From a virus: DNA of 36,418 bases. The stretch lies in the IMG/VR virus record IMGVR_UViG_3300030329_005367, positions 1 to 36,418 of that record, one strand, 5' to 3'. Positions within the stretch are counted from its first letter, which is position 1; each line of letters begins with the position of its first letter. Shown one piece after another: positions 1 to 8,913 of this stretch. The position numbers and the translations under genes were made by a program. The notes beneath the pieces are model-generated. The model saw nothing but the letters and a program-made list of their open reading frames with translations. It was not told where the DNA came from and did not search any database.

Positions 1-159
1 ACAGTTGGACTTGCATCATCAGGTTCAGGTGGTAGTAATGCAGTTACAGCAGGTCAATGGATAGATTTTGCATTGCAGTCAGATACAGATGTAACTTCAT
101 CAAGTGCAGAGTTTTGGATAACATTATTTTTTATAGCAGATTTAAGTAACACAATATAA
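1..159 (+). CDS. C-terminal end of an unidentified late virion protein (5' end outside window)
   Basis: The window opens inside a reading frame that runs 52 codons to TAA. The visible tail is rich in Gly, Ser, Thr and Ala and then alternates hydrophobic and polar residues (GQWIDFALQSD, SSAEFWITLFFIAD). That looks like a beta-structured C-terminal domain, as found in fibre, spike or other capsid-surface proteins. It lies 7 nt upstream of a small membrane protein and belongs to the late + strand operon. The family cannot be identified from 52 residues; the fibre idea is inference. Confidence 0.6.
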   Translation, partial: TVGLASSGSGGSNAVTAGQWIDFALQSDTDVTSSSAEFWITLFFIADLSNTI

Positions 160-166
160 GGAAGAT

Positions 167-322
167 ATGATAGACGCAATAGATACATTAAAAACAACAG
201 GAACAGGAGTAGGAGGATGGTGGCTTTCAGTAAGTGGCTGGCTACCAGATATAGTAAGCCTATTAGTAGGGATAGCAACATTAGTATATCTTATCCTAAA
301 AATAGCAAAAGAACTAAAATAA
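167..322 (+). CDS. Small single-pass membrane protein, possible holin
   Basis: This 51-aa protein starts at ATG behind AAGGAAGAT. The N-terminal third is Gly/Thr rich (TTGTGVGGWW). Residues about 28-46 form one strongly hydrophobic helix (DIVSLLVGIATLVYLILK), and the C-terminus is basic (KIAKELK). Size, one membrane span and charged tail fit a small holin or antiholin, and the position beside a second membrane protein in the late operon agrees. No family signature is decisive, so the lysis role is inferred from context. Confidence 0.6.
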   Translation: MIDAIDTLKTTGTGVGGWWLSVSGWLPDIVSLLVGIATLVYLILKIAKELK

Positions 323-331
323 GGAGATAAT

Positions 332-1111
332 ATGGCTAAAGCGGATAAAGGAGTAGTTAAAAGAGCAATAGTGACCCCAGATAAACATTTCCCTTTGCAT
401 GACCAAAAGGCTATAAATTGTTTAAAAAAGACAATAGAAATAGTAAAGCCTGATGCATATGTAGACTTGGGAGATGTAGGTGAATTTCATGCGTTTTCTG
501 CGTGGAGATTTAAAAGAAAGCAGAAGCCGCCTTTAGAGTATTTAATAGATGACTTTAATAAAGATGTAAGAGATGTTAATGATGGAATGGATCAAATAGA
601 TGAATCTTTAGATAAAGCCAAATGTAAGGAAAAACATATTACAGAAGGTAATCATGATAACTGGTTAAATATGTGTGTAGAAGCTTATCCATATTTACCA
701 CAATTTAAATTTGCCAATGCTGTTAAGTTAAAAGAAAGAGGATATAAATATCACTCGTTTGGTAAGCACCTCAAGATGGGGAAGCTTTACTTTTACCATG
801 GTCACCAGTATGGTGGTCAATATCACACAGCAAATCATCTTAGAAAGCTAGGATGTAATATAATGTACGGGCATTGGCACGATTTGCAGCATATGACAGC
901 AACTCATATGGATGGGCCTAAAGCAGCGTGGAGTATAGGTTGCTTAAAGGACATGAGTACAGAAGCCAATTCATGGCTTGATAATAGAAATATTAATTGG
1001 GCTCATGCTTTTGCAATAGTTGATTATTATAAGAATGGTTTATTTACTGTTCATATAATACAAATAATAGATGGTAGAACCTCTCTTTGGGGTGAATTGA
1101 TTGAGGGATAA
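332..1111 (+). CDS. Calcineurin-like metallophosphoesterase
   Basis: This 259-aa protein has the complete set of dimetal phosphoesterase motifs in order: DKH at residues 17-19 (Asp and His ligands), GD at 47-48, GNHD at 106-109, GH at 157-158 and GHWH at 180-183. The family hydrolyses phosphomono- or diesters, often nucleotides or nucleic acid ends, with Mn or Fe. The start follows AAGGAGATAAT. The stop overlaps the next ATG by one base (TAATG), so the two are probably translationally coupled. Substrate is unknown. Its place in the late operon between two membrane proteins is unusual for a nucleic acid repair enzyme, so a role late in infection or at lysis is possible but unproven. Confidence 0.85.
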   Translation: MAKADKGVVKRAIVTPDKHFPLHDQKAINCLKKTIEIVKPDAYVDLGDVGEFHAFSAWRFKRKQKPPLEYLIDDFNKDVRDVNDGMDQIDESLDKAKCKEKHITEGNHDNWLNMCVEAYPYLPQFKFANAVKLKERGYKYHSFGKHLKMGKLYFYHGHQYGGQYHTANHLRKLGCNIMYGHWHDLQHMTATHMDGPKAAWSIGCLKDMSTEANSWLDNRNINWAHAFAIVDYYKNGLFTVHIIQIIDGRTSLWGELIEG

Positions 1112-1374
1112 TGGACAACGCTGTAGCTATAATAGAAAGAGTTGGAGTCCCTGTAGCAATGTGTATGGCTTTTGGATATTTCATATGGAAGCAAAATCAG
1201 TTCATACAGAACGAATTACAGAGAGAGATGAGAGAATCATTCGGTAGATTGGAAGGTATCGTTATAGGGCTAATTAACGCTCTTAAAAAGCATACTATCG
1301 ATGTAAAAGAAATTAAGGCAAGTTATACCTCACTTGTTGGTATATTAGAACGGTTGATTAGAAAGGAAAAATGA
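1111..1374 (+). CDS. Holin-like protein of BhlA/UviB type
   Basis: This 87-aa protein has one N-terminal hydrophobic segment (about residues 9-26, GVPVAMCMAFGYFIWK). A charged amphipathic stretch follows that should form a coiled coil (QNELQREMRESFGRLEGI), then a basic C-terminus. This is the layout of BhlA/UviB holin-like proteins: short periplasmic N-terminus, one transmembrane helix and a cytoplasmic coiled coil. It overlaps the metallophosphoesterase gene by 1 nt and the next gene by 4 nt (ATGA). Together with the 51-aa membrane protein upstream it may form a two-component hole-forming system. The lysozyme lies in the other late block. Confidence 0.6.
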   Translation: MDNAVAIIERVGVPVAMCMAFGYFIWKQNQFIQNELQREMRESFGRLEGIVIGLINALKKHTIDVKEIKASYTSLVGILERLIRKEK

Positions 1375-1598
1375 TGATTTCAGGTATGTTAGCAAAAGCT
1401 GTAGTGAATTTAGTAGCAAAACAATTCAAATTAGAAAAGATACTTGCGTACGTAGAAGATCCTAACGATGCAGACAAGAGAATTGATGAATTAGAGCTAG
1501 ATGTATTTGCTTTAAAAAGAACAATTAAAAGTCTAGATTTAGGTTGTAAATGTAAGTGTTGTGAGAAACCAAAACCAAAAAGGAGAGCAAAAAAGTGA
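1371..1598 (+). CDS. Small basic protein with a C-terminal cysteine cluster
   Basis: This 75-aa protein overlaps its upstream neighbour by ATGA. Two adjacent ATG codons (1371, 1374) are possible starts; the first gives the overlap. The N-terminal half is amphipathic helix and the middle is acidic (DPNDADKRIDELELD). The C-terminus carries a tight CKCKCC cluster followed by a Lys/Arg/Pro-rich tail (KPKPKRRAKK). The cluster could bind metal and the tail nucleic acid. No family recognised. Its 3' end overlaps the next GTG start by 4 nt (GTGA). Confidence 0.6.
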   Translation: MMISGMLAKAVVNLVAKQFKLEKILAYVEDPNDADKRIDELELDVFALKRTIKSLDLGCKCKCCEKPKPKRRAKK

Positions 1599-1783
1599 AC
1601 GAAATAATAAAGAAAGCTATTATTGAACATTTGTTTAATGATGAAATGAAAGCAAATGTAATAAAGGCTTTAAATGAAAATATTGATGTACCATTTATAA
1701 GTGAAAAGACTGAAGCAAAGATATTAGATGCTTTATATTCATCTGTAGAGGAAGTATTAAAAGATGCAATCAATAAATCATAA
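1595..1783 (+). CDS. Small helical protein of unknown function
   Basis: This 62-aa protein starts at GTG overlapping the preceding TGA, with AGGAG about 10 nt upstream. It is acidic and mostly helical by composition (NEIIKKAIIEHLFND, KILDALYSSVEEVLKDAI), with no membrane segment or cysteines. It is the last of a string of overlapping small genes before a structured intercistronic element. No family recognised. Confidence 0.55.
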   Translation: MNEIIKKAIIEHLFNDEMKANVIKALNENIDVPFISEKTEAKILDALYSSVEEVLKDAINKS

Positions 1784-1797
1784 AATAGATTATAATT

Positions 1798-1880
1798 GGG
1801 AGAGGGACTACACCGCTCCTCCTTGGTTTTCTCAGCATGTATGCTGCGATAGTTCGCTTACTGTTGTGTATACCTCTCCC
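1798..1880 (+). promoter_or_regulatory. Structured intercistronic RNA element upstream of the tail nozzle gene
   Basis: An 8-bp closing stem (GGGAGAGG at 1798-1805 with CCTCTCCC at 1873-1880) continues after a small internal loop into TACAC/GTGTA (1809-1813 with 1866-1870). Inside are two hairpins: CAGCA-TGTA-TGCTG (1833-1846) and GCGA-TAGT-TCGC (about 1846-1857). It starts 14 nt after the upstream stop and ends 19 nt before the next GTG start, leaving just room for the SD (GAGG). The same plan recurs at least five times in the early region, so it is unlikely to be a simple terminator. It also lacks a T-tract. Confidence 0.65.
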
Positions 1881-1899
1881 GATAAATTAGAGGAAAAAA

Positions 1900-4524
1900 G
1901 TGCCTAAACAGATATATAATATAAGAGCTTTTCATGGTGGATTAAACAGTAACTCTGATGCTAGAGATATAGCTGAAAATGAATTACATGAAGCTGTAGA
2001 TATAATGGTTGATAAAATAGGTCAAACAAGGATGATGGGGGCAGCTTCTACTATGAGTCCTCCAGCTGCTAGGGCAAATTCTATTGAACCAGGATATGGA
2101 TTATTTCAATTTAGCCATGATAGGCTTGGAGCAAATGTTGTTTCTGCTGACTATAGTGGAACTCATACTGGATCTGATCACAGCACAATTATGACTGATA
2201 GTGCGGCTACATTTCCAGTAGATGGGTTAATTGGGGCAACAATAAATAACATTACTGATGGTAGCTCTGGCACTATTACAGATAATACGGCTACCACAGT
2301 AACTGCTACTTTGACTGGTGGTGATGATAATAGCTGGGACGATGCAAGCAATGATGCATACACAATAACTGATTTTCCCATAACTGGAGATGATTATTTA
2401 GCTTTTTCTGATCCAGATACTGATGGAAAAGTATCTATATATAGCAGGGTAAATAATGTTTGGAGTGATCCAATAACTGGAATGACTAATAATACTGGCG
2501 GGCAAAGAAAAGATATTTTTTATTTTGTTGATGGAAATTTAAGAATATGTGATTCTGAGTTTGGGAACACTAATACAAATAAATGGTATGGCTATGTTTC
2601 TAGATCTCATTTTACGATAGAAACAGATGGTTCAACTCTTAGTACAAAAATTGATTATTCAAAATGGATTTTATCAGACCAACAAATGCCTGCTCCTACC
2701 AGAGGTTTATTATTTAATAACACATCGGGAGTTACTGGATATGAAGCTAATGGTCAAACAACTGGAGGAACTTCTTCTACTACCCTTATAGATACAGGTG
2801 CCTTTGGAGGCTTTACAGACGCAGACTTTGTTGATAATGATTATATAGTTGGAAAAACTGCTGATTCTAAATATGCTACAATATCATCATGGGATAGTGC
2901 TAATCAATTAACAACTACAACTGTTCCAGGCGATTGGGAAAATAATGATTATTGGTTTATATATCCAGCACCTGGAACTGGATTTAACGTAACTTTATCT
3001 TGGTTAGGCTCTTCTGGTACGTGGGGAGACGCTATTGAGTATTCATTTGCTTCATCTTTTGTATATGATGACAATCAAGAAACAGATTTATATTATTTTA
3101 ACCAGACACATTCGTCAGTTAATAATGCTAGATTACTTCTTTCTTTTAGGTGTACAGGTAATTTTGATGCAAGATATACTGGTTATAGATTATATTATAG
3201 AGAAACTGGCTATAGAGATAGTCCCTGGCTATCTTTAGCTGAAATCAGCCTTATTAGAGGGGCTAGATCTGCAGAATCAGAAAGTTGGAGTGGCTGGACT
3301 CATTATTCTGGAGGATGGGAAGATAGCTCAGGAGTTAATGTAATACCACGTATGTGTAGTTGTCTAGTTATTAGTCCTACTACAGCTTTAACATATTCAA
3401 TATTAAGTGGTGTGCCTGAAGATAAAAGGATTACATCCCTTAAGTATAAAACTGCTGTTATTGCAAATAGAAGGGCTTATATAGGCAATGTTCAATATAC
3501 AGATAATAATTCAATAGTACATACAAAGGGAGACACTGTTATAAAATCTCCTGTAAATCAATTTGATATATTTAGCTTAATTGGAACACTTGAAGTAAGT
3601 ATAAATGATGGAGACAATATAGTTAAGCTTGAATCCTATGCAGATAGGCTTTTAATTTTTAAAAAGAAAAAATTAGAACTTTTAAATATTTCTCAAGAAA
3701 TAGAATTTGTAGAAGATATATTTATGCATAAAGGAGTTTCTCATCCTGCAGCAACTTGCGAAACTGATTTTGGTATAGCTTGGGTTAATGAGCAAGGTTG
3801 CTATCTATATGATGGACAAAGAGTTAATAATTTACTTGAAAAAGGTGGCAGACAAATAATAAAAGAAAGTGATTGGGCTACTTTTGCTACAGCAAATTCA
3901 ATGATTGGATACATTCCAAGCAAAAGGCAGATACTAGTTGTGAAAGATTGCACGCATTCAAGCGCTGGAGATGTCTTTCTTTATGATATAGTTACTCAAA
4001 GTTGGGTTTACGGAAATAGTAGGTGTTCAGATAGTATAAGGTTTACAAATTTTGTAACAGATTGGAATGGTGATTTAATCTATATAGAAACTGATGATAC
4101 TGGAACGCCTAAAAAATGGTCTGATGCCTCAGGATCAAGCACAGGATTACATATACAAACAAAAGATTTGGATTTTGGACAACCTGGAGTTAGAAAGAAA
4201 ATATATAAAGTCTATATAACTTATAGAGGTGATGCAAGCAATGTGCAAGTTAACTATGGATCAGACGGAGGAGCCTTGTCAGGAACTTTTTTTACTATAA
4301 CAAGTGGGACAGATGGATCTACAACTGGGGGAAGTGCTGCGGAAAAATGCTTAAAGAATGCAGGTACTGATGATTGGCTAAAAGCTGAATTAAAACCATC
4401 TGCATCTATAAATAACGTATCTAGCTTTCAATTGAAGTTACATAGTGATGGATCAAATGCTGTAGCAGCTGATTTTGAGATTGATTCAATTTCTATAGTA
4501 TATAGAACAAAGGGGATTAAGTGA
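1900..4524 (+). CDS. Tail nozzle / DNA-stabilisation-type virion protein
   Basis: This 874-aa protein starts at GTG behind GAGG. Its N-terminus (RAFHGGLNSNSDARDIAENE followed by EAVDIMVDKIGQTR) has the pattern of phage tail-tube or portal-plug proteins of the T7 gp12 / P22 gp10 kind: GGLN, then an NE-x-x-x-A stretch, then a G-x-x-R segment. The body is rich in beta strands. Two Gly/Thr/Ser-rich stretches (about residues 87-160 and 285-350) look like inserted beta modules. It would close or extend the tail below the portal in a short-tailed virion. It overlaps the next gene by one base. The family assignment rests on pattern and position, not on an alignment. Confidence 0.65.
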   Translation: MPKQIYNIRAFHGGLNSNSDARDIAENELHEAVDIMVDKIGQTRMMGAASTMSPPAARANSIEPGYGLFQFSHDRLGANVVSADYSGTHTGSDHSTIMTDSAATFPVDGLIGATINNITDGSSGTITDNTATTVTATLTGGDDNSWDDASNDAYTITDFPITGDDYLAFSDPDTDGKVSIYSRVNNVWSDPITGMTNNTGGQRKDIFYFVDGNLRICDSEFGNTNTNKWYGYVSRSHFTIETDGSTLSTKIDYSKWILSDQQMPAPTRGLLFNNTSGVTGYEANGQTTGGTSSTTLIDTGAFGGFTDADFVDNDYIVGKTADSKYATISSWDSANQLTTTTVPGDWENNDYWFIYPAPGTGFNVTLSWLGSSGTWGDAIEYSFASSFVYDDNQETDLYYFNQTHSSVNNARLLLSFRCTGNFDARYTGYRLYYRETGYRDSPWLSLAEISLIRGARSAESESWSGWTHYSGGWEDSSGVNVIPRMCSCLVISPTTALTYSILSGVPEDKRITSLKYKTAVIANRRAYIGNVQYTDNNSIVHTKGDTVIKSPVNQFDIFSLIGTLEVSINDGDNIVKLESYADRLLIFKKKKLELLNISQEIEFVEDIFMHKGVSHPAATCETDFGIAWVNEQGCYLYDGQRVNNLLEKGGRQIIKESDWATFATANSMIGYIPSKRQILVVKDCTHSSAGDVFLYDIVTQSWVYGNSRCSDSIRFTNFVTDWNGDLIYIETDDTGTPKKWSDASGSSTGLHIQTKDLDFGQPGVRKKIYKVYITYRGDASNVQVNYGSDGGALSGTFFTITSGTDGSTTGGSAAEKCLKNAGTDDWLKAELKPSASINNVSSFQLKLHSDGSNAVAADFEIDSISIVYRTKGIK

Positions 4525-4712
4525 TGGGAATGACAAGACAGGAAAGGATAGCTTTGCATAAAAAGCAAGAAAGATTGCAAATTAAAAATGGCGTTCCTTT
4601 TGTTGTTGATTTAAAAGAAGGTGTCCCAGTGTTAAGAGCGACAGCTGAAGGCATAGTAGAATATGTGCGACATAATGGGAAATTATATAAAAAAGTATTA
4701 GATAAGGGGTAA
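4524..4712 (+). CDS. Small conserved-looking late protein
   Basis: This 62-aa protein starts at ATG 4524, whose A is the last base of the preceding TGA; GTG at 4521 is an alternative. AGGGG sits 8 nt upstream. It begins with a basic helix (RQERIALHKKQERLQ) and ends in a beta-like segment (EGIVEYVRHNGKLYKKVL). A similar ending (VEYVxxNGxLYKKxL) is common in short proteins beside phage tail genes, so a minor structural or assembly role is likely. Specific function unknown. Confidence 0.55.
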   Translation: MGMTRQERIALHKKQERLQIKNGVPFVVDLKEGVPVLRATAEGIVEYVRHNGKLYKKVLDKG

Positions 4713-4715
4713 AAC

Positions 4716-5582
4716 ATGGGATATGCACAGGCTTTATTAAGAAAAGATGTAAGAGATGAAGAAAAGGCTTTAAAAAGAAAAGCTAAGAAAAAAGATTTAT
4801 TTAGTTCTATTGGAAGGACTTTAGGAAGTTTAGGCGTAATGGCTATAACTGGCGGAACTGTAAACCCTCTTACATTAGCGCTATTAACAGGTGGCGCTTC
4901 TGCCTTGGGCGGAGCTATTGGTTCTGCTAGAGCAGGAAGTTTAAAAGGAGGCAAGTTCTTTAGTGAAGATAGAGAAGAGTTACAATCTCAGTTAGGAGCT
5001 TTAGGATCTAAAAATTTACTATCATCATTACAGTCTGGAGTTATGGCTGGGATGGGACAAGCAGCTAAGTTAAAAAAAGCAGGAATAGATCCTGCTAAAG
5101 GTCTAGACTTTGGAGATAGCTTTATAGGCAAGAAATATGCTGGAATGAAGGAAGCTAAGGCAGCTAGAGACTTTGCGGATTCTAGGATAGGTTTTGGAGC
5201 AAAAATGCCTTATGGAGATGAAACAATGCTTTACAACTTAGATACTCAAAAGAGAAATTTATTTGCTGAAAATGTTGGTGTTGGAACTGGAAGACATTCT
5301 TTAGCTCCTATCCCTGAAGACATATATGGAGAGGCTCAAAGAGCAGCTTTTTATAGGCCTGAAACAGGAGGAACTAGACAGTTATTTGCTACAAGAGATC
5401 CAGAAACAGGTGAATTAATTGCTGGAAGGACTCCTGAATTAATGGGAGATACATCTCAAGAGCTTTTCTTTAGGGGGGATGAATTGGAAAGAGCAAGGCC
5501 TTCTTATGGATATGGAGCTAGCAGAGTTAGAGACAATGTAAGGCCATCTTGGCAAGAATCTATATTTGGAGGTACAAGATAA
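4716..5582 (+). CDS. Probable internal/ejection virion protein (gp14-like)
   Basis: This 288-aa protein has a charged helical N-terminus (ALLRKDVRDEEKALKRKAKK). A Gly/Ala-rich hydrophobic stretch follows at about residues 28-70 (SLGVMAITGGTVNPLTLALL and GGASALGGAIGSARAG), typical of short-tail phage core proteins that insert into the host envelope. The rest is polar with no enzyme motif. Its place after the nozzle gene and before larger coiled proteins matches the gp14-gp15-gp16 order of T7-like ejection proteins, so I call it by position and composition. The next gene overlaps its stop by one base. Confidence 0.5.
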   Translation: MGYAQALLRKDVRDEEKALKRKAKKKDLFSSIGRTLGSLGVMAITGGTVNPLTLALLTGGASALGGAIGSARAGSLKGGKFFSEDREELQSQLGALGSKNLLSSLQSGVMAGMGQAAKLKKAGIDPAKGLDFGDSFIGKKYAGMKEAKAARDFADSRIGFGAKMPYGDETMLYNLDTQKRNLFAENVGVGTGRHSLAPIPEDIYGEAQRAAFYRPETGGTRQLFATRDPETGELIAGRTPELMGDTSQELFFRGDELERARPSYGYGASRVRDNVRPSWQESIFGGTR

Positions 5583-6667
5583 TGCATGGTAAAATTGTAG
5601 ATACACGTAAATTAAATAAAGACAAAAGAGCTGGGCTAGGTAGATTTGGAGATACAGAAATACGTGAAATTGATGGAAAGCCTGCTCATGTAAATGCTTT
5701 AGAATCTGTTTTAATAGATATTAATAAAGAGTCTGGTGAAAAATTTACTAAAGATGTTGGAGCTGGTACTATCAATCCATATACTGGCTTGAAAGAATAT
5801 TATGAAAATGCAGGAGATGAATGGAATTGGGGAGATACATTAAGGTCTTATGTTGGAGGTGAAAGCAAAGAAGAATTTGAAGAAAGAAAAGAAAGCGCAA
5901 GAGATATGGGTACAACTTCTTTAATGGAAGGTGAATTTGCTAAAAATATTCCTGAAAATTTTCGTGGTGATGTTATGAAAGCTTTAGATGATTTTGATAT
6001 TTCAAGAGAAGACGCAGAAAAATATCTTACAGGCTTTGAACAAAGACCTTATGATTTTATTCAACAAGAATATGGTTTAAACCAGCAACAAAGCCAAATA
6101 GATTATGATAAGCTTGATGTAAGAAAGGATGCTTTAGACGTTCAAAGAGATCAACTTGGAAGTGATTTAGACTTTACAAGCAGGCAACTTGCAGCAACAA
6201 AGGGTTTTGCTGATGAAAACTTACGAAATGTATTTACAGATACATCTATGGCTTTAGGAAGGCAATATAGAGCTGGAGCAAAAGGTGCTTTAGGACAATC
6301 TCAAGCAATGCAGGCAAGATCTGGACTTGCTAGTTCTGGAGGGATTCAATACGGAATACAATCACAAATGAAAGATTTGTTAAGAGGACAAGCTGAAGGT
6401 ATGGATACAGCACGTAGAAATCTTGCCTTTGGACAAAGACAAGCGCAATCTGCATATGATTTTGGAACAGAAAGAGCGCAATCTGCATATGATTTTGGAA
6501 TTAAAGGATTAGATTTAGATACTCGTACTTTAGGCGCTGATTATGCTGGGGTAAGTCTGGGTAAATATAAAGATACATTATCATATCAAAAGGCAATGTA
6601 TGGAGAAGGTAGAAGGCAAGAAGATAGATTTTATGATGAAATTGCAGCACTTGAAAGTGTAAAATAG
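5582..6667 (+). CDS. Probable internal virion protein with a tandem 11-residue repeat
   Basis: This 361-aa protein starts at ATG 5582 (TAATG overlap), with GGAGG 9 nt upstream; in-frame codons further 5' lie inside the previous gene. It is polar and Gln/Ala/Arg-rich, with long helical or coiled-coil potential in the second half (LDVRKDALDVQRDQLGSDLD). An exact 25-nt direct repeat (6443-6467 and 6476-6500, period 33 nt) gives AQSAYDFG twice. Composition and position suggest an injected core protein. No enzyme domain recognised. Confidence 0.5.
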   Translation: MHGKIVDTRKLNKDKRAGLGRFGDTEIREIDGKPAHVNALESVLIDINKESGEKFTKDVGAGTINPYTGLKEYYENAGDEWNWGDTLRSYVGGESKEEFEERKESARDMGTTSLMEGEFAKNIPENFRGDVMKALDDFDISREDAEKYLTGFEQRPYDFIQQEYGLNQQQSQIDYDKLDVRKDALDVQRDQLGSDLDFTSRQLAATKGFADENLRNVFTDTSMALGRQYRAGAKGALGQSQAMQARSGLASSGGIQYGIQSQMKDLLRGQAEGMDTARRNLAFGQRQAQSAYDFGTERAQSAYDFGIKGLDLDTRTLGADYAGVSLGKYKDTLSYQKAMYGEGRRQEDRFYDEIAALESVK

Positions 6668-6675
6668 GAGTTATT

Positions 6676-7998
6676 ATGGCAGAGATAGTAGTAGAAAGGA
6701 GTCCGTTAGCAGAGTTTTTAGATGAAATGCCATCTTTAATTATGCAGTATAAACAAATGCAAATGGCTCAAGAAGAGAGGATTGCAGATAGAGAATATAG
6801 AGAAAGAATGGCTAATAAATCTATTGAATTAGAAGCCTCTAAATCATTGTATAAAGAAGCTGTAAGCGAATATAATAAATTAGACTCTGCACTCATGGCT
6901 TTAGAGAATAAATATTCAGAAGCTGTAGGATCTGTAGATAATTTGGGAGAAATGTATAAAGGTAGCGGTTTAGATGTTGTTACTGATATATATAAAGGAG
7001 AAGCAACTAACTATCAAGCAAGGGCTGATAATGCATTAGAAAACATTCAAGCTCTTAAAAATAAAATTAACATAGTTCAAGGGTCTTTATATGGAGATGT
7101 AAAAAGAGTTCAAAATATAATGGCTGGTGGAGCCGGTTTTGAAGGCGGTGCATCTGCAGAAGGTTGGGATTTAGGCGACTTAGGACTTCTTGCATATGAA
7201 ACTCAATTTGGAGAATCTAGCCCAACTGTTAAAGCTATGTTTAAAAATAATCCTGGAATGATGACATCCAGCCTAGCTTCTCTTCAAAAAACTGAAGAAG
7301 CTATGAAGCTTTCAAAAGAAAAAAGGCAATATTATTCTGATAAAGATGCTAATGCTAAAGAAATTTCTGCAAGAAGTGAAGCTGAATTAACTTTTGGATC
7401 TTTAATAGGCTCTTCTGCTATTACATCAGGCAAACAGCAATTTGATGGACTATCTATGATAGAAGCTAATTTTGACGACACAACTACAGAAGATGATAAG
7501 TCTAAAGTTGCAAATTCTAAAAATGCATTAAGAACTCAAATTGGAAAAGATTTTGCATTTTTATTAGGAGATTTAGTTTCTGAAGATATGTATTTTGATT
7601 ATAGTGAAGATTATTTTGAAATGCACAATTTAGCAAAAGGACAATCTGCAGTACGTCAAGGCAGAACTGCTTATGGAAATTGGAGTATTTTTAATAATTA
7701 TGTACAAAAGGCTAATGCTAACTACATAAATGCTATTCAGAGTGGAGATACAAACAAAGCTTTAATGTTAAATCAAATGGCTATAAAATATTTTGGAATG
7801 CCAGATAGTAAAGATGTTCAATTGTCAACATTTGCTAATGACATGAATAAACATTTTTCTAAAACTATACTTGCAGGATTTGAAAGTAGTAATCAAATCT
7901 TGCCTGAAGATAACCAATTTAATCTTGATAACTTAAATAATTCTAATTTAAGCGATCTTAATGATAATGAATGGGAAAGCCTATTAGGAGATGATTAA
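6676..7998 (+). CDS. Probable internal virion protein, helical
   Basis: This 440-aa protein starts behind AGGAG. The N-terminal 140 residues are strongly helical and charged (MAQEERIADREYRERMANKS), with coiled-coil character. The middle has a Gly-rich loop (MAGGAGFEGGASAEGWDLG), and the C-terminus is acidic and Asn/Asp-rich. It ends directly against the next ATG. No catalytic motif recognised. Position in the run of core proteins suggests a virion component, but this is inference. Confidence 0.45.
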   Translation: MAEIVVERSPLAEFLDEMPSLIMQYKQMQMAQEERIADREYRERMANKSIELEASKSLYKEAVSEYNKLDSALMALENKYSEAVGSVDNLGEMYKGSGLDVVTDIYKGEATNYQARADNALENIQALKNKINIVQGSLYGDVKRVQNIMAGGAGFEGGASAEGWDLGDLGLLAYETQFGESSPTVKAMFKNNPGMMTSSLASLQKTEEAMKLSKEKRQYYSDKDANAKEISARSEAELTFGSLIGSSAITSGKQQFDGLSMIEANFDDTTTEDDKSKVANSKNALRTQIGKDFAFLLGDLVSEDMYFDYSEDYFEMHNLAKGQSAVRQGRTAYGNWSIFNNYVQKANANYINAIQSGDTNKALMLNQMAIKYFGMPDSKDVQLSTFANDMNKHFSKTILAGFESSNQILPEDNQFNLDNLNNSNLSDLNDNEWESLLGDD

Positions 7999-8913
7999 AT
8001 GAGTAAAGAAGAAAAAATAATGAATAAAATAGCTTCTGATTTAAGTCAATATACTTCTTATGAAGAAAAACATAATTATTTGCAAAATCATAAATATTTA
8101 CCTAGAGTTTATGAAAAATACCCTAATCTTAAACCTGAAGTTAATAAAATGATGCTTGGCAATGTTATTGCAGAGTTTGGAGATGAATTAAGCGATCAAT
8201 TTACTTTTTCAAAAGATGTATCTAATAAAGAAATATTAAGACAATTAGATCTTCAAGACGCAAATATTAAATATTTAGAAAATTTTGAATTTAGAACTGA
8301 AAGTCCAGAACTTGTATCACAATTAGTGTCTTTAAATCTTATAGAGCCTTCTAATATAGAATATGATAAAGATAAAAATATAACTGCTGGAACTGTCCGT
8401 AGCGTTGAAGGTTTTGATAAATTGATAGAGCTAAAGAACAAAGAATTTAAAGAAGTTAGGGACTTGAAAAAAGGTTATAGAGAAAATATACAAACCTTAA
8501 GGGATGAATTTGATTCTAGAAGCACTGCTTTCGGAGGATCTTTAAGAAAAACTCCTTTTCCCTGGATTCCAGAAGTTGCAAAAACTGCAATGCAATTAAC
8601 TGCAGGATGGACAGATTGGTTTCAACCAGAAGGAATGGAAAGAGTTGAAAATAGAATGTTAAATTGGGATCCAATTAATGAAAAATATGGCCCTGGCCCT
8701 GAAATAAGGGATGAACAAGAAAAATTAGGCATAGCTCTTGGAAGAGAAGATAAGTTAAAAGACAAATTTGAAGGAGTAGATACTAAATATGAAGAATTAA
8801 ACGATCTTATAAATGTATCTATAGAAAGAGAAGAAAAATTGCAAGCTACAGGAATTGATGAAGCTTTAAATTATGCAGATATAAAAAGCTTAAGGACTTT
8901 ATTAGGAGAGTAA
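7999..8913 (+). CDS. Virion-associated protein of unknown function
   Basis: This 304-aa protein starts at the base after the previous stop, with AGGAG 9 nt upstream. It is highly charged and helical (ELKNKEFKEVRDLKKGYREN, LGREDKLKDKFEGV), with a short aromatic/Pro segment near residue 190 (RKTPFPWIPEVAKTAMQL). It directly precedes the 2953-aa polymerase-like protein, also with no spacer, so the two are probably made together. It could be a core protein or a partner of the giant protein. No family recognised. Confidence 0.45.
   Translation: MSKEEKIMNKIASDLSQYTSYEEKHNYLQNHKYLPRVYEKYPNLKPEVNKMMLGNVIAEFGDELSDQFTFSKDVSNKEILRQLDLQDANIKYLENFEFRTESPELVSQLVSLNLIEPSNIEYDKDKNITAGTVRSVEGFDKLIELKNKEFKEVRDLKKGYRENIQTLRDEFDSRSTAFGGSLRKTPFPWIPEVAKTAMQLTAGWTDWFQPEGMERVENRMLNWDPINEKYGPGPEIRDEQEKLGIALGREDKLKDKFEGVDTKYEELNDLINVSIEREEKLQATGIDEALNYADIKSLRTLLGE

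Noticed and set aside
54-281. 75-aa - strand frame at the left edge
   Set aside because: Lies opposite two credible + strand genes with SDs and has a leucine-run composition typical of antisense of AT-rich coding DNA.
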